From: Enterovibrio calviensis DSM 14347
Lineage (GTDB): Bacteria; Pseudomonadota; Gammaproteobacteria; Enterobacterales; Vibrionaceae
Reading direction: 5' to 3'
Assembly (NCBI RefSeq): GCF_000621165.1
Contig: NZ_JHZA01000009.1
Coordinates: forward strand, 62,001-126,000
Length of the DNA: 64,000 nucleotides
In this document: one piece after another, positions 41,174 through 50,825 of the stretch
How positions within the stretch are numbered: position 1 is the first letter of the stretch
Layout of the letters: each line of letters starts with the position of its first letter
Made by a program: the position numbers and the translations under genes
The notes under the pieces: generated by a model
Database searches by the model: none
The model's input: the letters and a program-made list of their open reading frames with translations, nothing else
Told to the model about the DNA's origin: nothing

Positions 41174-41249
41174 GCCTCGATAGCTCAGTCGGTAGAGCAG
41201 GGGATTGAAAATCCCCGTGTCGGTGGTTCGATTCCGCCTCGAGGCACCA
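41174..41249 (+). tRNA. tRNA-Phe (GAA)
   Basis: 76 nt, GCCTCGA/TCGAGGC acceptor, anticodon GAA in GATTGAAAATC, TTCGATT T-loop, encoded CCA. Intact. Confidence 0.98.
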
Positions 41250-41301
41250 TAATTGCAAAATGGTGATTCATTTAGCTTAGGCTAAGTAAGTTTCCAGCAA
41301 T

Positions 41302-41377
41302 TCCCCCTTAGTTCAGTTGGTAGAACGGCGGACTGTTAATCCGTATGTCGCAAGTTCAAGTCTTGCAGGGGGAGCCA
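41302..41377 (+). tRNA. tRNA-Asn (GTT)
   Basis: 76 nt, TCCCCCT/AGGGGGA acceptor, anticodon GTT in ACTGTTAATC, encoded CCA. Confidence 0.97.
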
Positions 41378-41384
41378 CATTAAG

Positions 41385-41412
41385 AAACCTAGTCTTCGGA
41401 CTAGGTTTTTTT
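41385..41412 (+). terminator. Terminator of the tRNA cluster
   Basis: AAACCTAGTC TTCG GACTAGGTTT then T5, directly after tRNA-Asn. Confidence 0.93.
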
Positions 41413-41441
41413 TCGCCTTTTTTTCAGTGCGCTGCACTGAT

Positions 41442-41486
41442 TGTCGCAACCCTAGGCGGGCCCGTTAAGTCTTGCAGGGGGAGCCA
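41442..41486 (+). pseudogene. Decayed tRNA-Asn 3' copy
   Basis: The last 20 nt of tRNA-Asn including CCA recur exactly at 41467-41486; upstream of it TGTCGCAA (41442-41449) and GTT (41464-41466) match the variable and T-arm of tRNA-Asn but are split by 14 extra bases. The 5' half is gone. It has its own terminator, so this looks like the remains of a second Asn gene in the array. Confidence 0.75.
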
Positions 41487-41492
41487 CTTTAA

Positions 41493-41522
41493 GAAAACCA
41501 GTCTTCGGACTGGTTTTTTTTC
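41493..41522 (+). terminator. Terminator of the decayed Asn copy
   Basis: AAAACCAGTC TTCG GACTGGTTTT plus T run. It is a relative of the terminator at 41385 with paired (compensating) stem changes. Confidence 0.9.
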
Positions 41523-41586
41523 GCCTGTTTTTTGGTGAGCAGTTCCGTTCACTCGAGTCTCAGTGAATGATACCTCAGGCTCGATC

Positions 41587-41614
41587 AAAAAAGCCCAACC
41601 TTTCGATTGGGCTT
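41587..41614 (-). terminator. Terminator of the chemosensory operon
   Basis: AAGCCCAA / TTGGGCTT stem, eight-base loop, A run on the plus strand; lies just past the last gene of the minus-strand che operon. Confidence 0.85.
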
Positions 41615-41650
41615 CTGCGAGTCAAAGAACGCAGTGAATAGTCGCGAGCA

Positions 41651-43342
41651 CTAGAAGTTATTCTCCATTCCCGCCGCCAATTTGTATGTGCCCCTCGCCG
41701 TGCGTCCTTCGTCCTCATAGCAAAAGAATTCACAAAGTTCGGTCACCAGCGCAATACCACGACCGCTTGTCGCCAGTAATTCGTCTAGCGTGCTATCCGT
41801 ATCTTCAACCAAGAAACCTTCTCCGTTATGGGTGATGTAAAAACTCACCTCACGTTTTGAAGGATTGAAAGAGATACCGGCTTCCAAGTAAGCGAATTGG
41901 TCGAGTGATTCGAGACGAGATTGACGCTCCATGTAATAATCCAAAAAGCCATCATCATCAGATTTCAGACTCGATTCGAGCCTTAGTAATCCATGCTCAA
42001 GAGCGTTGTTCGTCAATTCAGATAAAATGGTGCACATTAAGTCCACATCAATGTTGCTGCCAAGCGTTCCCTTCAACATGCGTCGGATTTCCCCAACGAG
42101 GTTTACTTTGCGTAACTCGGATGCACCAAAATAAACATTAAGCTGGGCGGGAGAACGGCGGTCATAGTAATCGATATCACCCGGTTGCTGTTCAACACGG
42201 CTTTGTATCGGTGCCGTAAGCTCTAACATCGACATGTCATCACCTACCCCACCACCACTAGTAAACTGCGTAATATGCTCACGAGTGGCTTCTATGACGC
42301 TCTTATGAGGGGAAGATATCAACGCTTCTAAGCCTTCCTCTCCTAACTCTTGCCCTTGCGCGTCACGCGCTTCAATCACACCATCGGTAAAGAAGAACAG
42401 CTTGTCGCCTTCATTCAATTTCAACACCACAAGGTTCGCCTCAAATTCTTCTGAATCCATGGCGCCCAATGCCATGTGCGCAGAAGGCAGGCGCTGTTTT
42501 ATCTCTCCGTAAGCATCAACAATGTAGCCATCAGGCATACCGCCTCCCCACCACTTTATCTCCAGTCCATTGGCGGAGACTTCCAGCAAATTGGCGGCGA
42601 CTAGCATGCCTGGGGGTAGAAACGTCTTTAATGTCGAGTTCATTTCTTTCACTATATCGCCCAACGCAAAGCCATTCTTTGTCATAGCAAAAAAGGCTTT
42701 TGTAGCAGGAATAGACGAAATAGCGGCGGGCAACCCATGACCGGTGGCATCTGCAAGTAGCGCATAGATACCGCCTTGTGGTCTTGGCGTGACGAGTACG
42801 ACATCACCATTGAAGTTAGTGTAGGAGCTGGTATAGAACTCTACCCCTTCGGCGTCTTGATAGCAGCCCTGCATTAAGTTGCTAAAAATGGTTTCCGCCA
42901 TGGTGTGCTCATAGAGGGTATGAGCCTGAAAGTGTTTGAGTGCATCGCGTTGAACGGCGACTTCGTTATACAAACGTACATTACGACAATGCGCACGAAC
43001 TTTAGCAACAATCGTGGTTCGACTTATGGGCTTTGTTAAAAAGTCATCACCCAATGTCATGCAACGATTGAAGGCGTCGTTATCGGTTATACCTGTGAGA
43101 AACACGATGGGAAGGTATGCATTTTTGTATCGTATTCGAATCTGCTTTGCTGCTTCAAAGCCATCCATCACGGGCATCAACACATCCATGATCACGATAT
43201 TCGGCAACTCGTCCATGGACTCCAGCATATCGAGCGCCATTTGACCGTTGTCGGCAATCAATAACTCGTCAAATTCATCTCTAAGCACATGCTCGAGGAA
43301 GCATTGCAATGAAACTTCATCTTCAACGATAAGTACTTTCAA
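41651..43342 (-). CDS. HsbR-like response regulator with PP2C phosphatase and serine-kinase domains
   Basis: 563 residues in three parts: receiver domain (1-120, phospho-acceptor D53 in IVIMDVLMP), a SpoIIE/RsbU-type PP2C phosphatase (about 150-380; LLADATGHGLPAA, FFFTDGVIEA, GVGDDMSML), and a C-terminal GHKL serine-kinase domain like RsbW (about 410-563; ELTNNALEHG and GRGIALV). Pseudomonas HsbR has this architecture and acts on the STAS protein HsbA. Here a STAS gene lies just upstream, so a phosphorylation-controlled partner switch driven by this chemosensory operon is inferred. TTG start with a GGGGAG ribosome site. Confidence 0.9.
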   Translation of the reverse strand: MKVLIVEDEVSLQCFLEHVLRDEFDELLIADNGQMALDMLESMDELPNIVIMDVLMPVMDGFEAAKQIRIRYKNAYLPIVFLTGITDNDAFNRCMTLGDDFLTKPISRTTIVAKVRAHCRNVRLYNEVAVQRDALKHFQAHTLYEHTMAETIFSNLMQGCYQDAEGVEFYTSSYTNFNGDVVLVTPRPQGGIYALLADATGHGLPAAISSIPATKAFFAMTKNGFALGDIVKEMNSTLKTFLPPGMLVAANLLEVSANGLEIKWWGGGMPDGYIVDAYGEIKQRLPSAHMALGAMDSEEFEANLVVLKLNEGDKLFFFTDGVIEARDAQGQELGEEGLEALISSPHKSVIEATREHITQFTSGGGVGDDMSMLELTAPIQSRVEQQPGDIDYYDRRSPAQLNVYFGASELRKVNLVGEIRRMLKGTLGSNIDVDLMCTILSELTNNALEHGLLRLESSLKSDDDGFLDYYMERQSRLESLDQFAYLEAGISFNPSKREVSFYITHNGEGFLVEDTDSTLDELLATSGRGIALVTELCEFFCYEDEGRTARGTYKLAAGMENNF

Positions 43343-43386
43343 TCGCGATCTCCCCTATTTACCACAATAAGCTTGGATACATCGAT

Positions 43387-43686
43387 TTACTCAATGATGA
43401 ATTTTTTCTCAAAGCGTGCAATAACCAGTACTCGCTTAATCTGAGGCATGGTGTTGGTTAATCGAATATCACCTTCTTTCTTATTCAAGAAAGTCTGCAT
43501 ATTCAATAGCATCCCAAGACCCGCACTGTCGATGTACTCAGTACCTCGGAAATCGACTTCAATGTTTTTTCCTTTACAGTCCTGATATGCATCGCGGAAC
43601 TCCTGCACCACACTAAAATCAAACTGCCCGTTTACATGGATAACAACAGATTTTCCGTCATTTCTTTCTTCGCGACTGATAGCCAT
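43387..43686 (-). CDS. STAS-domain anti-sigma factor antagonist
   Basis: 99 residues, a SpoIIAA/HsbA-like STAS domain. The phosphorylatable serine is S54 in EYIDSAGLGML. Probably the substrate of the kinase and phosphatase domains of the next gene. GGAG ribosome site. Its final target (an anti-sigma factor, a diguanylate cyclase or another protein) cannot be read from the sequence. Confidence 0.9.
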   Translation of the reverse strand: MAISREERNDGKSVVIHVNGQFDFSVVQEFRDAYQDCKGKNIEVDFRGTEYIDSAGLGMLLNMQTFLNKKEGDIRLTNTMPQIKRVLVIARFEKKFIIE

Positions 43687-43694
43687 ACCGTCTC

Positions 43695-44861
43695 CTAAAA
43701 CAGTTCTATGTCGCCTTCATCGGCTGACATTTGTTTTGCTGGGGCTCTATCCGCAGAGCCTGCTAGTTCTTCTATTTCATCCACCGCGGCATGCAGTGCG
43801 ACCCAATCTACCTTATTCGCAGTTAAGCTCTCAGTAATCAGAGCATTGAGATCTTCCAAAATATGAAGGTTATTGAGTACGTGTTGCCCTTGCTGTGACA
43901 CGATATCGGCGAATTGCAGCCCTTGAATACTCTTAGCCACCTCTCCACGAACCATTTCACCTTTTTCTGTCACCTTACCAATCTCGAGTGTGACTTCCTG
44001 ATTGACACCCTGAACCCCTTTTAATAGCTGCTCGATTCGGGTTTTAGATTCAATGGAAGAGGTCATATCCAACGTCGCAATTTCTCCAACGATGCTATTG
44101 GTTTGCTTTACGGTGTCTTGAGCAAGATTGATGTCTTTGTGAATTTGGCTGTTTAACGTGGAGGCTCGATTTGCAAGGTCTCTTACCTCTGAAGCAACCA
44201 CCCCAAACCCTCTACCTAACTCGCCTGCCCGCGCAGCCTCAATCGCTGCATTGAGGGCGAGGAGATTGGTTTGATCCGACATGGCTTGCACCTGATCAAG
44301 CAGGTTAAACACCGCATCTAACTTTTCCGACATGTCGTGAATACAGTGAATGGCTGTGATACTTTTTTCAGAAACCTTCACCAATAGGTCAATGTACTGA
44401 TCGATTGCCTGCTCTGTTTCAGGCAGTACTTTGGCGAGGTTAAATTCACTGTCTTCATTGTTTAACAAGCCCCCGACCATGTGATTCGCCAATGTGGCCT
44501 GTTCACTCACCGCCCGCTCCATACCAAAGAAGCTGGAGTTGAGGTTATGAACAGAGTCATTGATCACTTCCTGTTGTCGATCTAACTGCTCTCTGATTGG
44601 GATCAGTTCAATGGTTAGAATGTTGTGAATTTTCTGCAAGACAGCCGTGGATTCAACAGACACTCCTCCATCGTCAATGGGGGTTTCGTACTGCTCATTT
44701 GAAAGACTTTCCTCGGGCTGGTATCGCCACAAATACAATACACAGGATATAACAATGGCAACAGCCACCGCGCTCGACAGCGATTGCTGCAAGTAAATAA
44801 GTACACCACCAGCGGTGACGGCCAAAAGCGCAACGAAGGCCTTTATATTTGTTTTAACCAT
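43695..44861 (-). CDS. Membrane-anchored MCP-like signalling protein (DosH-like)
   Basis: 388 residues: two N-terminal helices (about 9-25 and 32-48) with almost no periplasmic loop, then a short coiled coil and an MCP signalling tip ([35 protein letters not shown]). There is no ligand-binding or HAMP domain, so it is unlikely to sense a periplasmic ligand. The place after cheB matches the receptor of the V. cholerae cluster III system. It overlaps cheB by eight bases and ends in DIELF. Confidence 0.88.
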   Translation of the reverse strand: MVKTNIKAFVALLAVTAGGVLIYLQQSLSSAVAVAIVISCVLYLWRYQPEESLSNEQYETPIDDGGVSVESTAVLQKIHNILTIELIPIREQLDRQQEVINDSVHNLNSSFFGMERAVSEQATLANHMVGGLLNNEDSEFNLAKVLPETEQAIDQYIDLLVKVSEKSITAIHCIHDMSEKLDAVFNLLDQVQAMSDQTNLLALNAAIEAARAGELGRGFGVVASEVRDLANRASTLNSQIHKDINLAQDTVKQTNSIVGEIATLDMTSSIESKTRIEQLLKGVQGVNQEVTLEIGKVTEKGEMVRGEVAKSIQGLQFADIVSQQGQHVLNNLHILEDLNALITESLTANKVDWVALHAAVDEIEELAGSADRAPAKQMSADEGDIELF

Positions 44862-45897
44862 AAACTTTACCCACTAGGTAGGTGGCGATTTTATCCAGTG
44901 GCAGCACTTGTTGGGCTGCTTCAATTTCAACGGCGGCACGAGGCATACCCCAGACCACTGAACTGTTTTCATCTTGCGCGACGGTCAATGCGCCGGTTTC
45001 GCGCATTTCCAGCATTCCCTGAGCACCATCTTTTCCCATCCCCGTCAAAATGACAGACAAGGAACGTCCGCCCGCGGCTTTGGCAACAGACGAGAACATG
45101 ACATCCACAGAAGGCTTGTGACGTTGAACCGGGTCGCTATCACAACGCGTGCAGTAATAGCACCCAGAACGCTTAACGACTTTAAGGTGTGTATCCCCTG
45201 GCGCGACATAGACTCGACCACTCACCAGTGGCGCCATATCCGAGGCGAGTTCTTCCACATGTAATTGAGATGCTCGGTTGAGGCGCTCAGCGAAGGACTT
45301 ACTGAACACGGCTTTGATGTGCTGAGTGATCACAATGGGTGGCATTTTTGCCGGCAAGGCTTCGAGTACGTGACGAATGGCTTCGGTTCCCCCTGTTGAA
45401 GCACCGATAGCAATAATGTCGTAAGACGATCCCAAGCTGCGACCAGAGACGCTGATTTCAGACGCCGAATTATGTACCGCGCCTGCAATATTCGCGTTAG
45501 CAGCCATTTTTACTTTCTCTACCACCAATTGGCGATAGTTGCTCAGTTCAGAAGCAACGTTTTCTGTCGGTTTGGGGAAATAATCTACGGCACCGATTTC
45601 CAACGCAGCCAACGTGGCATCAGCACCATGTTGAGTGAGTGTGGATATCATGACGACTGGCATAGGATGGAGACGCATCAAATTACGAAGAAATTGAACG
45701 CCATCCATTTTCGGCATCTCAATATCTAACGTGATCACATCAGGTTTGAGTTTCTTAATTTTCTCTCTGGCTTCGTAAGGGTCGACTGCTAATCCCACGA
45801 CTTCGAGCTGAGGATCTGAATTGATAACATCACTGAGCAAGGCTCTAAAAACTGCAGAGTCATCAACAATCAGTACTCTATGTACCCGTTTTCCCAT
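44854..45897 (-). CDS. cheB: Chemotaxis protein-glutamate methylesterase CheB
   Basis: 347 residues: receiver domain with D58 ([12 protein letters not shown]) and a methylesterase domain with the triad segments [15 protein letters not shown] and [10 protein letters not shown]. Removes receptor methyl groups and deamidates. Its ATG overlaps the cheD stop by one base (TAATG). Confidence 0.97.
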   Translation of the reverse strand: MGKRVHRVLIVDDSAVFRALLSDVINSDPQLEVVGLAVDPYEAREKIKKLKPDVITLDIEMPKMDGVQFLRNLMRLHPMPVVMISTLTQHGADATLAALEIGAVDYFPKPTENVASELSNYRQLVVEKVKMAANANIAGAVHNSASEISVSGRSLGSSYDIIAIGASTGGTEAIRHVLEALPAKMPPIVITQHIKAVFSKSFAERLNRASQLHVEELASDMAPLVSGRVYVAPGDTHLKVVKRSGCYYCTRCDSDPVQRHKPSVDVMFSSVAKAAGGRSLSVILTGMGKDGAQGMLEMRETGALTVAQDENSSVVWGMPRAAVEIEAAQQVLPLDKIATYLVGKVYG

Positions 45898-46538
45898 TAG
45901 AATAGCTCCGCACTATCGCCGTCATCACGTTTCGCTTCGTTTGCCAGACGGCGTTTATAATTGATCTCCTCCGCTTCTACTTCACCGCGGTATCCTCTGA
46001 GCTTCTTGACCCATGCTTTTCCTGTCATGGGATCAAATACGACTTTGCGTGGGAATTCAGTGCCTAGATCCTCGCCCACGATGTTTAAGCCTTCGTTTTG
46101 AACATAGTTCCTAATGAAGGCAATATTCTTTTCGCCAATACTCGCCTGCTTACCCATGACCATGCCGCCGCCAAATAATTTCACGCGTAACCGGCTTTTA
46201 ATCGCACCTTGCTGAATCATAGTGTTGATTAATAGTTCCATGGCATAGTTGCCATAACGGGCAGCATTTGAACGCCATTGTGTTGGGTCCCAGCCTTCAA
46301 TATTATCTGAATCGCCAAACGGCAACATAAAGTGGTTCATGCCACCTAATTCTATAAACGGATCCCATACGCAAGCGGAAATACAGGAGCCCAACCCTGT
46401 CGAAATCAGCTCGCGTTCCGAGGTAACGTATACCTCTCCCGGCTGAATTTTCACCATCATCATTTGCTTACCGGGGTGGAAAAAGCGCCTCGCCCCTGCC
46501 CCAATAGGGCAGCCAGTAAGCTCGAGAATTTTATGCAT
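45897..46538 (-). CDS. cheD: Chemoreceptor glutamine deamidase CheD
   Basis: 213 residues; the active cysteine C52 is in [13 protein letters not shown] and the paired histidine H69 in GGMNHFMLP. Deamidates receptor glutamines and can modulate signalling. Ends in SAELF, similar to the DIELF end of the MCP-like protein. Confidence 0.96.
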   Translation of the reverse strand: MHKILELTGCPIGAGARRFFHPGKQMMMVKIQPGEVYVTSERELISTGLGSCISACVWDPFIELGGMNHFMLPFGDSDNIEGWDPTQWRSNAARYGNYAMELLINTMIQQGAIKSRLRVKLFGGGMVMGKQASIGEKNIAFIRNYVQNEGLNIVGEDLGTEFPRKVVFDPMTGKAWVKKLRGYRGEVEAEEINYKRRLANEAKRDDGDSAELF

Positions 46539-46582
46539 ACAAGGCTCAGTTTGCTGTTGTTTCGAAGTTGCAGTGATTGCCT

Positions 46583-47434
46583 TTACGGTTTGCGAAACAT
46601 GGTTTGACCAAGGTTCTCAAATCGACTGCCCATTTGTCCGATGCTTTCAGAGTGACCTATAAACAAAATGCCGCCACTGCCCAGCTTTTCCCAGAAACGA
46701 TATATAAGTTGCTGCTGCATGTCTTTCTCAAAATAAATCATAACGTTACGGCAAAATATTGCATCTAAGGGGCCTTTGTGAGGCCAGGTAGCCGTTAGAT
46801 TTAACTGTTTAAACGTGATTGCCTTACGTACTGAAGGCTTCACTTTTAATAACTCTTGCTTCTTCCCCTTACCGCGAATGAATCCATGGTGTAGCATCGC
46901 CGAAGGAATCACTTTGCTCGCTTCGATGCCATAGGTCCCATTTTTAGCCACTTCTAACACTTGCGTGTCTAAGTCCGTGGCCAAAATCTTGCAGTCATGA
47001 TTTGGCGTCAGTAAACCACTTGCAGCCAACGTTGATGCGATGGTGTAAGGCTCTTCACCCGTCGAACACCCCGCTGACCAAATACGAATTCGCTTTTTCT
47101 TTTGGCTTTGCCATCCTGGCACCATGGTGTTGGTCATGAAGTCAAAATGGTGCTTTTCTCTGAAGAACTGCGTTTTGTTTGTCGTTAGTGAATTAACAAA
47201 GGCAACTCTCTCATCGAGGTCATTATTCACCAGCGTGAAATAGGCATGGAAACTGTCTAATCCAGTGCGACGCAATCGCCTTGCAAGCCGTCCATACACC
47301 ATTGAGGTTTTACGCTCAGAAAGGGAAATACCGGTTTCTCTGAGCATAAACTCCTGAATGTACTTGAAATCGCTATCCGTGAATTCAAATTCACGCTGCT
47401 CTTCAATTTGACTCAGCGCCTCAATTGCATTCAC
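46583..47434 (-). CDS. cheR: Chemotaxis protein methyltransferase CheR
   Basis: 283 residues, SAM-dependent receptor methyltransferase: alpha-helical N-terminal domain, then WSAGCSTGEEPYTIA and IFCRNVMIYFEK. The GTG at 47434 is the likely start, with GGAGGAG eight bases ahead; the longer reading frame would start inside that ribosome site. The preceding receptor ends in WEEF, the kind of tail that tethers CheR. Confidence 0.96.
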   Translation of the reverse strand: MNAIEALSQIEEQREFEFTDSDFKYIQEFMLRETGISLSERKTSMVYGRLARRLRRTGLDSFHAYFTLVNNDLDERVAFVNSLTTNKTQFFREKHHFDFMTNTMVPGWQSQKKKRIRIWSAGCSTGEEPYTIASTLAASGLLTPNHDCKILATDLDTQVLEVAKNGTYGIEASKVIPSAMLHHGFIRGKGKKQELLKVKPSVRKAITFKQLNLTATWPHKGPLDAIFCRNVMIYFEKDMQQQLIYRFWEKLGSGGILFIGHSESIGQMGSRFENLGQTMFRKP

Positions 47435-47436
47435 CG

Positions 47437-49821
47437 TTAGAACTCCTCCCAATCGTCATCTGAATCCGCGGCGGATACTGACAGCCCATTGGCTACTTTT
47501 TTCACCGCCGGCGCAGAAGGTGCCCTCATAGGCGAAGGAGAGGGTTGTTGGAAGCTTTTAACTGGCCCCGCATTCGGGTTGTTTAGCCCCGTGCGTGAAT
47601 TGTCTACGCGGAAGAATCCAATCAGATTGAGCAACTCGCTGCCTTCATCACGAAGAGATTGGCTGGCCGCAGAGGCTTCTTCTACCAGTGCCGCATTCTG
47701 TTGAGTCATCTCATCCATTTTGACGATGGCTTTTGATATCTCATCAATACCTGTCGCTTGTTCCTGACTGGCTGAATTGATCTTGCCAATCAAGGTGGAG
47801 ACTTCGCCGACAGCATCAACAATTTCATTCAGCATTTCACCTGATTCATCCACTAAACGTGAACCTTCGGATACCTTTTCTCCGCTGTCTTTAATGAGGT
47901 CTTTGATTTCTTTCGCGGCACCCGCACTTCGTTGAGCAAGGTTACGAACTTCCCCTGCCACTACGGCAAAACCTCGGCCTTGTTCTCCCGCACGCGCGGC
48001 TTCAACAGCCGCATTCAGGGCAAGCAAGTTGGTTTGGAAAGCAATCTCATCAATCACGCTAATGATGTCAGAAATACGTTTGCTCGCTTTATTGATTTCC
48101 CCCATGGCAGACACAGTCTGTTTGACCACTTCCCCACCTTGCTGTGCCTTGGTACTCGCATTCTGCGACAAGCGATTAGCGGAATTTGCACTTTCCGCAT
48201 TTTGCTTCACTGTCGAGGTCATTTCTTCCATGCTCGCCGCCGTTTCTTCAAGGCTGGCGGCCTGCTCTTCGGTGCGCTCACTCAAGTCACTATTGCCTTC
48301 GGCAATCTCACCGGACGCTGTCGCCACTCGAGCCGATGACGCTGTGATCTTCTCAACCATGTCGCGTAAGTTCGTGATAGAGGTATTCACTGCGTTACTC
48401 AGTGCCGCAAAATCGCCTTTGTAGTCTTCAGGCATGTTGACCTTCAGGTCACCCTCAGAGACCTTGCTCATCACATCACGACAGTTATTTAGCGGCTCAA
48501 CCATATTATCGAGTAGGCCGTTGATACCCTCACTTAGGTTCGCCATAAAGCCCGTGTACTTATTGGTGTCCATGCGTGAACCTAAGCGCCCTTCCGAAGC
48601 ATCTCGAATCAAGCCTTCTACATCACGCTGCCCAGCCATTTGTTCGGTAATGTCTTCCCACTGCAACGCAGGGCCAATGAAGTTTCCTGCAGAGTCGTAC
48701 ATGGCGATACAGGTGAGTGTGAACTCCAACTCACCCACTTTGATATTCGCGGTGTAAGGCAAGCGGTCAGGATTACTGATGATCGCGCGCTGATGCGCGG
48801 GATTTTTGTGGAAGATATCGACATTCTTCCCATTTAAATTGTCAGCTTGGAATCCAGGGAAGTGCTTACGCAGGTCGTCTTCTCGTTTACCCAACAATTT
48901 TTTCAGTGCTGGGTTGTAATAGGTAATGTTGCCGTCTTTATCGGCCATCATGATATTGGTGGTCATGCCTTCTACGGCGGAGACCAATCGACCGACTTCG
49001 ACTTCACGATTACGTAGCTCGGTAACATCTCGCCACTCTAAGCTATTGCCAATGTACTGACCGTTGTCGTCAACAATGGCGGCGACGTTGAGCTCTATCG
49101 TAAGATCTGCAACGCTAATATCTGTTTTATAAGGAAGATTGGCCGGGTTTGCCAGCAACTGACGTTGATGCGACGGGTCCTTGTGGAACTCATCAATACA
49201 ACGCCCCATCAACCACTCACTGCTCGCCGTAAATCCTGGCCACATCTGCTTGAACGATCCTTCATGCTTTTTAAACAGCGCTAAGGTTTGCTCATTGATG
49301 TAGGTAATACTCAGATCTCGGTCGATCAATACCATCGCGGTCAATGACTGATCAATTGCTGCACGAAGACGAGCACGTTCGGTGTCCGCTTGCAGCTTCT
49401 CAGTGACATCATCCCATTCCAATGTGTTGCCAACATACTCGCCGCTGGCATCAATCACTGCACCTACAACCAAACGCAGGGAGACATCGCCAACGGTAAT
49501 GATGGTTTCATGGGGCAAATTCGCTGGATTGGACAGCATCTGTCGTTGGTGAGCTGGATTTTTGTGGAACAAATCAATGCACGTCCCTTCTATCCAATCC
49601 TTTTCTGCTCGAAAGCTAGGCCACTGAGAGCGAAACAACTCTTCATGTGTTTTAAGCAGTTCCACTGATTTTTTGTTGACGTAAAAGACTTTGAAATCTC
49701 TATCAACCATCATCAATGCAGTCTGAGCCGTATCCAGCGCAGACACTATGTGCGCTTTTAACCCCAGATCTTCTTGTGTGCTTTCTGCGTCTGTTACCTT
49801 CTCTTTTTTCCACCAAGACAT
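47437..49821 (-). CDS. Cytoplasmic chemoreceptor with three Aer2-type heme PAS domains
   Basis: 794 residues, no membrane helix. Three consecutive PAS domains (about 27-147, 152-270, 278-395) share the motif FHK(N/D)P(A/S)HQR with candidate heme-ligand histidines H86, H213 and H338, and each ends in a strand with the conserved tryptophan (W136, W263, W388) that in Pseudomonas Aer2 contacts bound oxygen. HAMP-like units (400-492) and an MCP signalling domain ([23 protein letters not shown]) follow, and the C-terminus is WEEF, a CheR-tether type tail. The ATG at 49821 is preferred over TTG 49830 by its GAGGA spacing. Probable oxygen or gas receptor. Confidence 0.92.
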   Translation of the reverse strand: MSWWKKEKVTDAESTQEDLGLKAHIVSALDTAQTALMMVDRDFKVFYVNKKSVELLKTHEELFRSQWPSFRAEKDWIEGTCIDLFHKNPAHQRQMLSNPANLPHETIITVGDVSLRLVVGAVIDASGEYVGNTLEWDDVTEKLQADTERARLRAAIDQSLTAMVLIDRDLSITYINEQTLALFKKHEGSFKQMWPGFTASSEWLMGRCIDEFHKDPSHQRQLLANPANLPYKTDISVADLTIELNVAAIVDDNGQYIGNSLEWRDVTELRNREVEVGRLVSAVEGMTTNIMMADKDGNITYYNPALKKLLGKREDDLRKHFPGFQADNLNGKNVDIFHKNPAHQRAIISNPDRLPYTANIKVGELEFTLTCIAMYDSAGNFIGPALQWEDITEQMAGQRDVEGLIRDASEGRLGSRMDTNKYTGFMANLSEGINGLLDNMVEPLNNCRDVMSKVSEGDLKVNMPEDYKGDFAALSNAVNTSITNLRDMVEKITASSARVATASGEIAEGNSDLSERTEEQAASLEETAASMEEMTSTVKQNAESANSANRLSQNASTKAQQGGEVVKQTVSAMGEINKASKRISDIISVIDEIAFQTNLLALNAAVEAARAGEQGRGFAVVAGEVRNLAQRSAGAAKEIKDLIKDSGEKVSEGSRLVDESGEMLNEIVDAVGEVSTLIGKINSASQEQATGIDEISKAIVKMDEMTQQNAALVEEASAASQSLRDEGSELLNLIGFFRVDNSRTGLNNPNAGPVKSFQQPSPSPMRAPSAPAVKKVANGLSVSAADSDDDWEEF

Positions 49822-49826
49822 AACCG

Positions 49827-50300
49827 TCAATCCTCGCTAACCAGATCTGGCTGCGTTACTTCATGCAACACGTCGAAATCAAATAGTCGTTCTAATTGTA
49901 TTAACACCACATGGTTGCCACTGACTGAGGCGATCCCTTCAATGAATCGTTCGTCAATTTTCACAAAGCTGGGTGCTGTTTTAATTTGACTCGCCGATAA
50001 CTGATATACCTCAGCTACTGCATCGACAATTATTCCCAGTGATTGTCCTTGTTCATTTCTAACAATCACCACCACCGTCGTTTTACTCAATACTGACGGT
50101 GACATATTGAATCTTTGCCTGAGATCGATAATGGGAATGTATTCTCCTCGAAGCTCAAGTACGCCCAATAGGTAGCTTTCACTATTAGGAAGTTTCCTGA
50201 TTTCTGACCAACCACGGACTTCTTTCACATCAAGGATGTTCAGCCCATACTCTTCGTCGTCGATCAAAAAGCTCAGATATTCCATCACCTCTTCTGACAT
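49827..50300 (-). CDS. cheW: Coupling protein CheW (second copy)
   Basis: 157-residue CheW domain protein ([39 protein letters not shown]) linking receptors to CheA. Lies directly before the triple-PAS receptor gene, five bases apart. Confidence 0.96.
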   Translation of the reverse strand: MSEEVMEYLSFLIDDEEYGLNILDVKEVRGWSEIRKLPNSESYLLGVLELRGEYIPIIDLRQRFNMSPSVLSKTTVVVIVRNEQGQSLGIIVDAVAEVYQLSASQIKTAPSFVKIDERFIEGIASVSGNHVVLIQLERLFDFDVLHEVTQPDLVSED

Positions 50301-50309
50301 GGTGCCTCC

Positions 50310-50816
50310 TTAATGAACCAGTCCTTCGATGCTGAGCAGCGCATCAACATCCAACAAGCTCATCACCTGAGCATCCACGTTCAGTAGTCCACTGACAAAT
50401 GGCATGACTTGCGAGTCGCCTATGGGGGGAATTAAGCTCTTATCACCCAGATCTATTACGTCTGAAACCGCATCAACCACGACACCCATCATTCGGTTTC
50501 CTGCGGATTCACCGGCTTTCAAAATTAAAACCACGGTTGTTGGCAAATACTCAACGGTGCCGATATTAAAGCGCACCCTTAAATCCATGATGGGAACGAT
50601 CATGCCGCGGAGATTAATAACGCCGAGCACAAACTCAGGCGAGCGCGGTATTACCGTAGGGGGCTCCCAAACGCGGATCTCTTCTACCGCTTGAATATCC
50701 ACGCCATAAAGTTCATGCGCCAAGTCGAAGCTCAGGAAGTCCGACCCTTGCAAACGGTCTTGCCCTTCATTGGGTTCATCATGTGTGACGGTCGCAGCGA
50801 CTGCTTGGTTCGTCAT
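50310..50816 (-). CDS. cheW: Coupling protein CheW (first copy)
   Basis: 168 residues with the CheW core (LSFDLAHELYGVDIQAVEEIRV, LGVINLRGMIVPIMDLRVRF) and a short extra N-terminus. Clear TTAGGAGG ribosome site. The two CheW proteins differ considerably, so they may occupy different sites in the array. Confidence 0.96.
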   Translation of the reverse strand: MTNQAVAATVTHDEPNEGQDRLQGSDFLSFDLAHELYGVDIQAVEEIRVWEPPTVIPRSPEFVLGVINLRGMIVPIMDLRVRFNIGTVEYLPTTVVLILKAGESAGNRMMGVVVDAVSDVIDLGDKSLIPPIGDSQVMPFVSGLLNVDAQVMSLLDVDALLSIEGLVH

Positions 50817-50825
50817 GCTATCCTC

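Noticed and set aside
41317..41538. 73-codon plus-strand frame after the tRNA cluster
   Set aside because: It is made of tRNA-Asn, its decayed copy and two terminators; not a gene.
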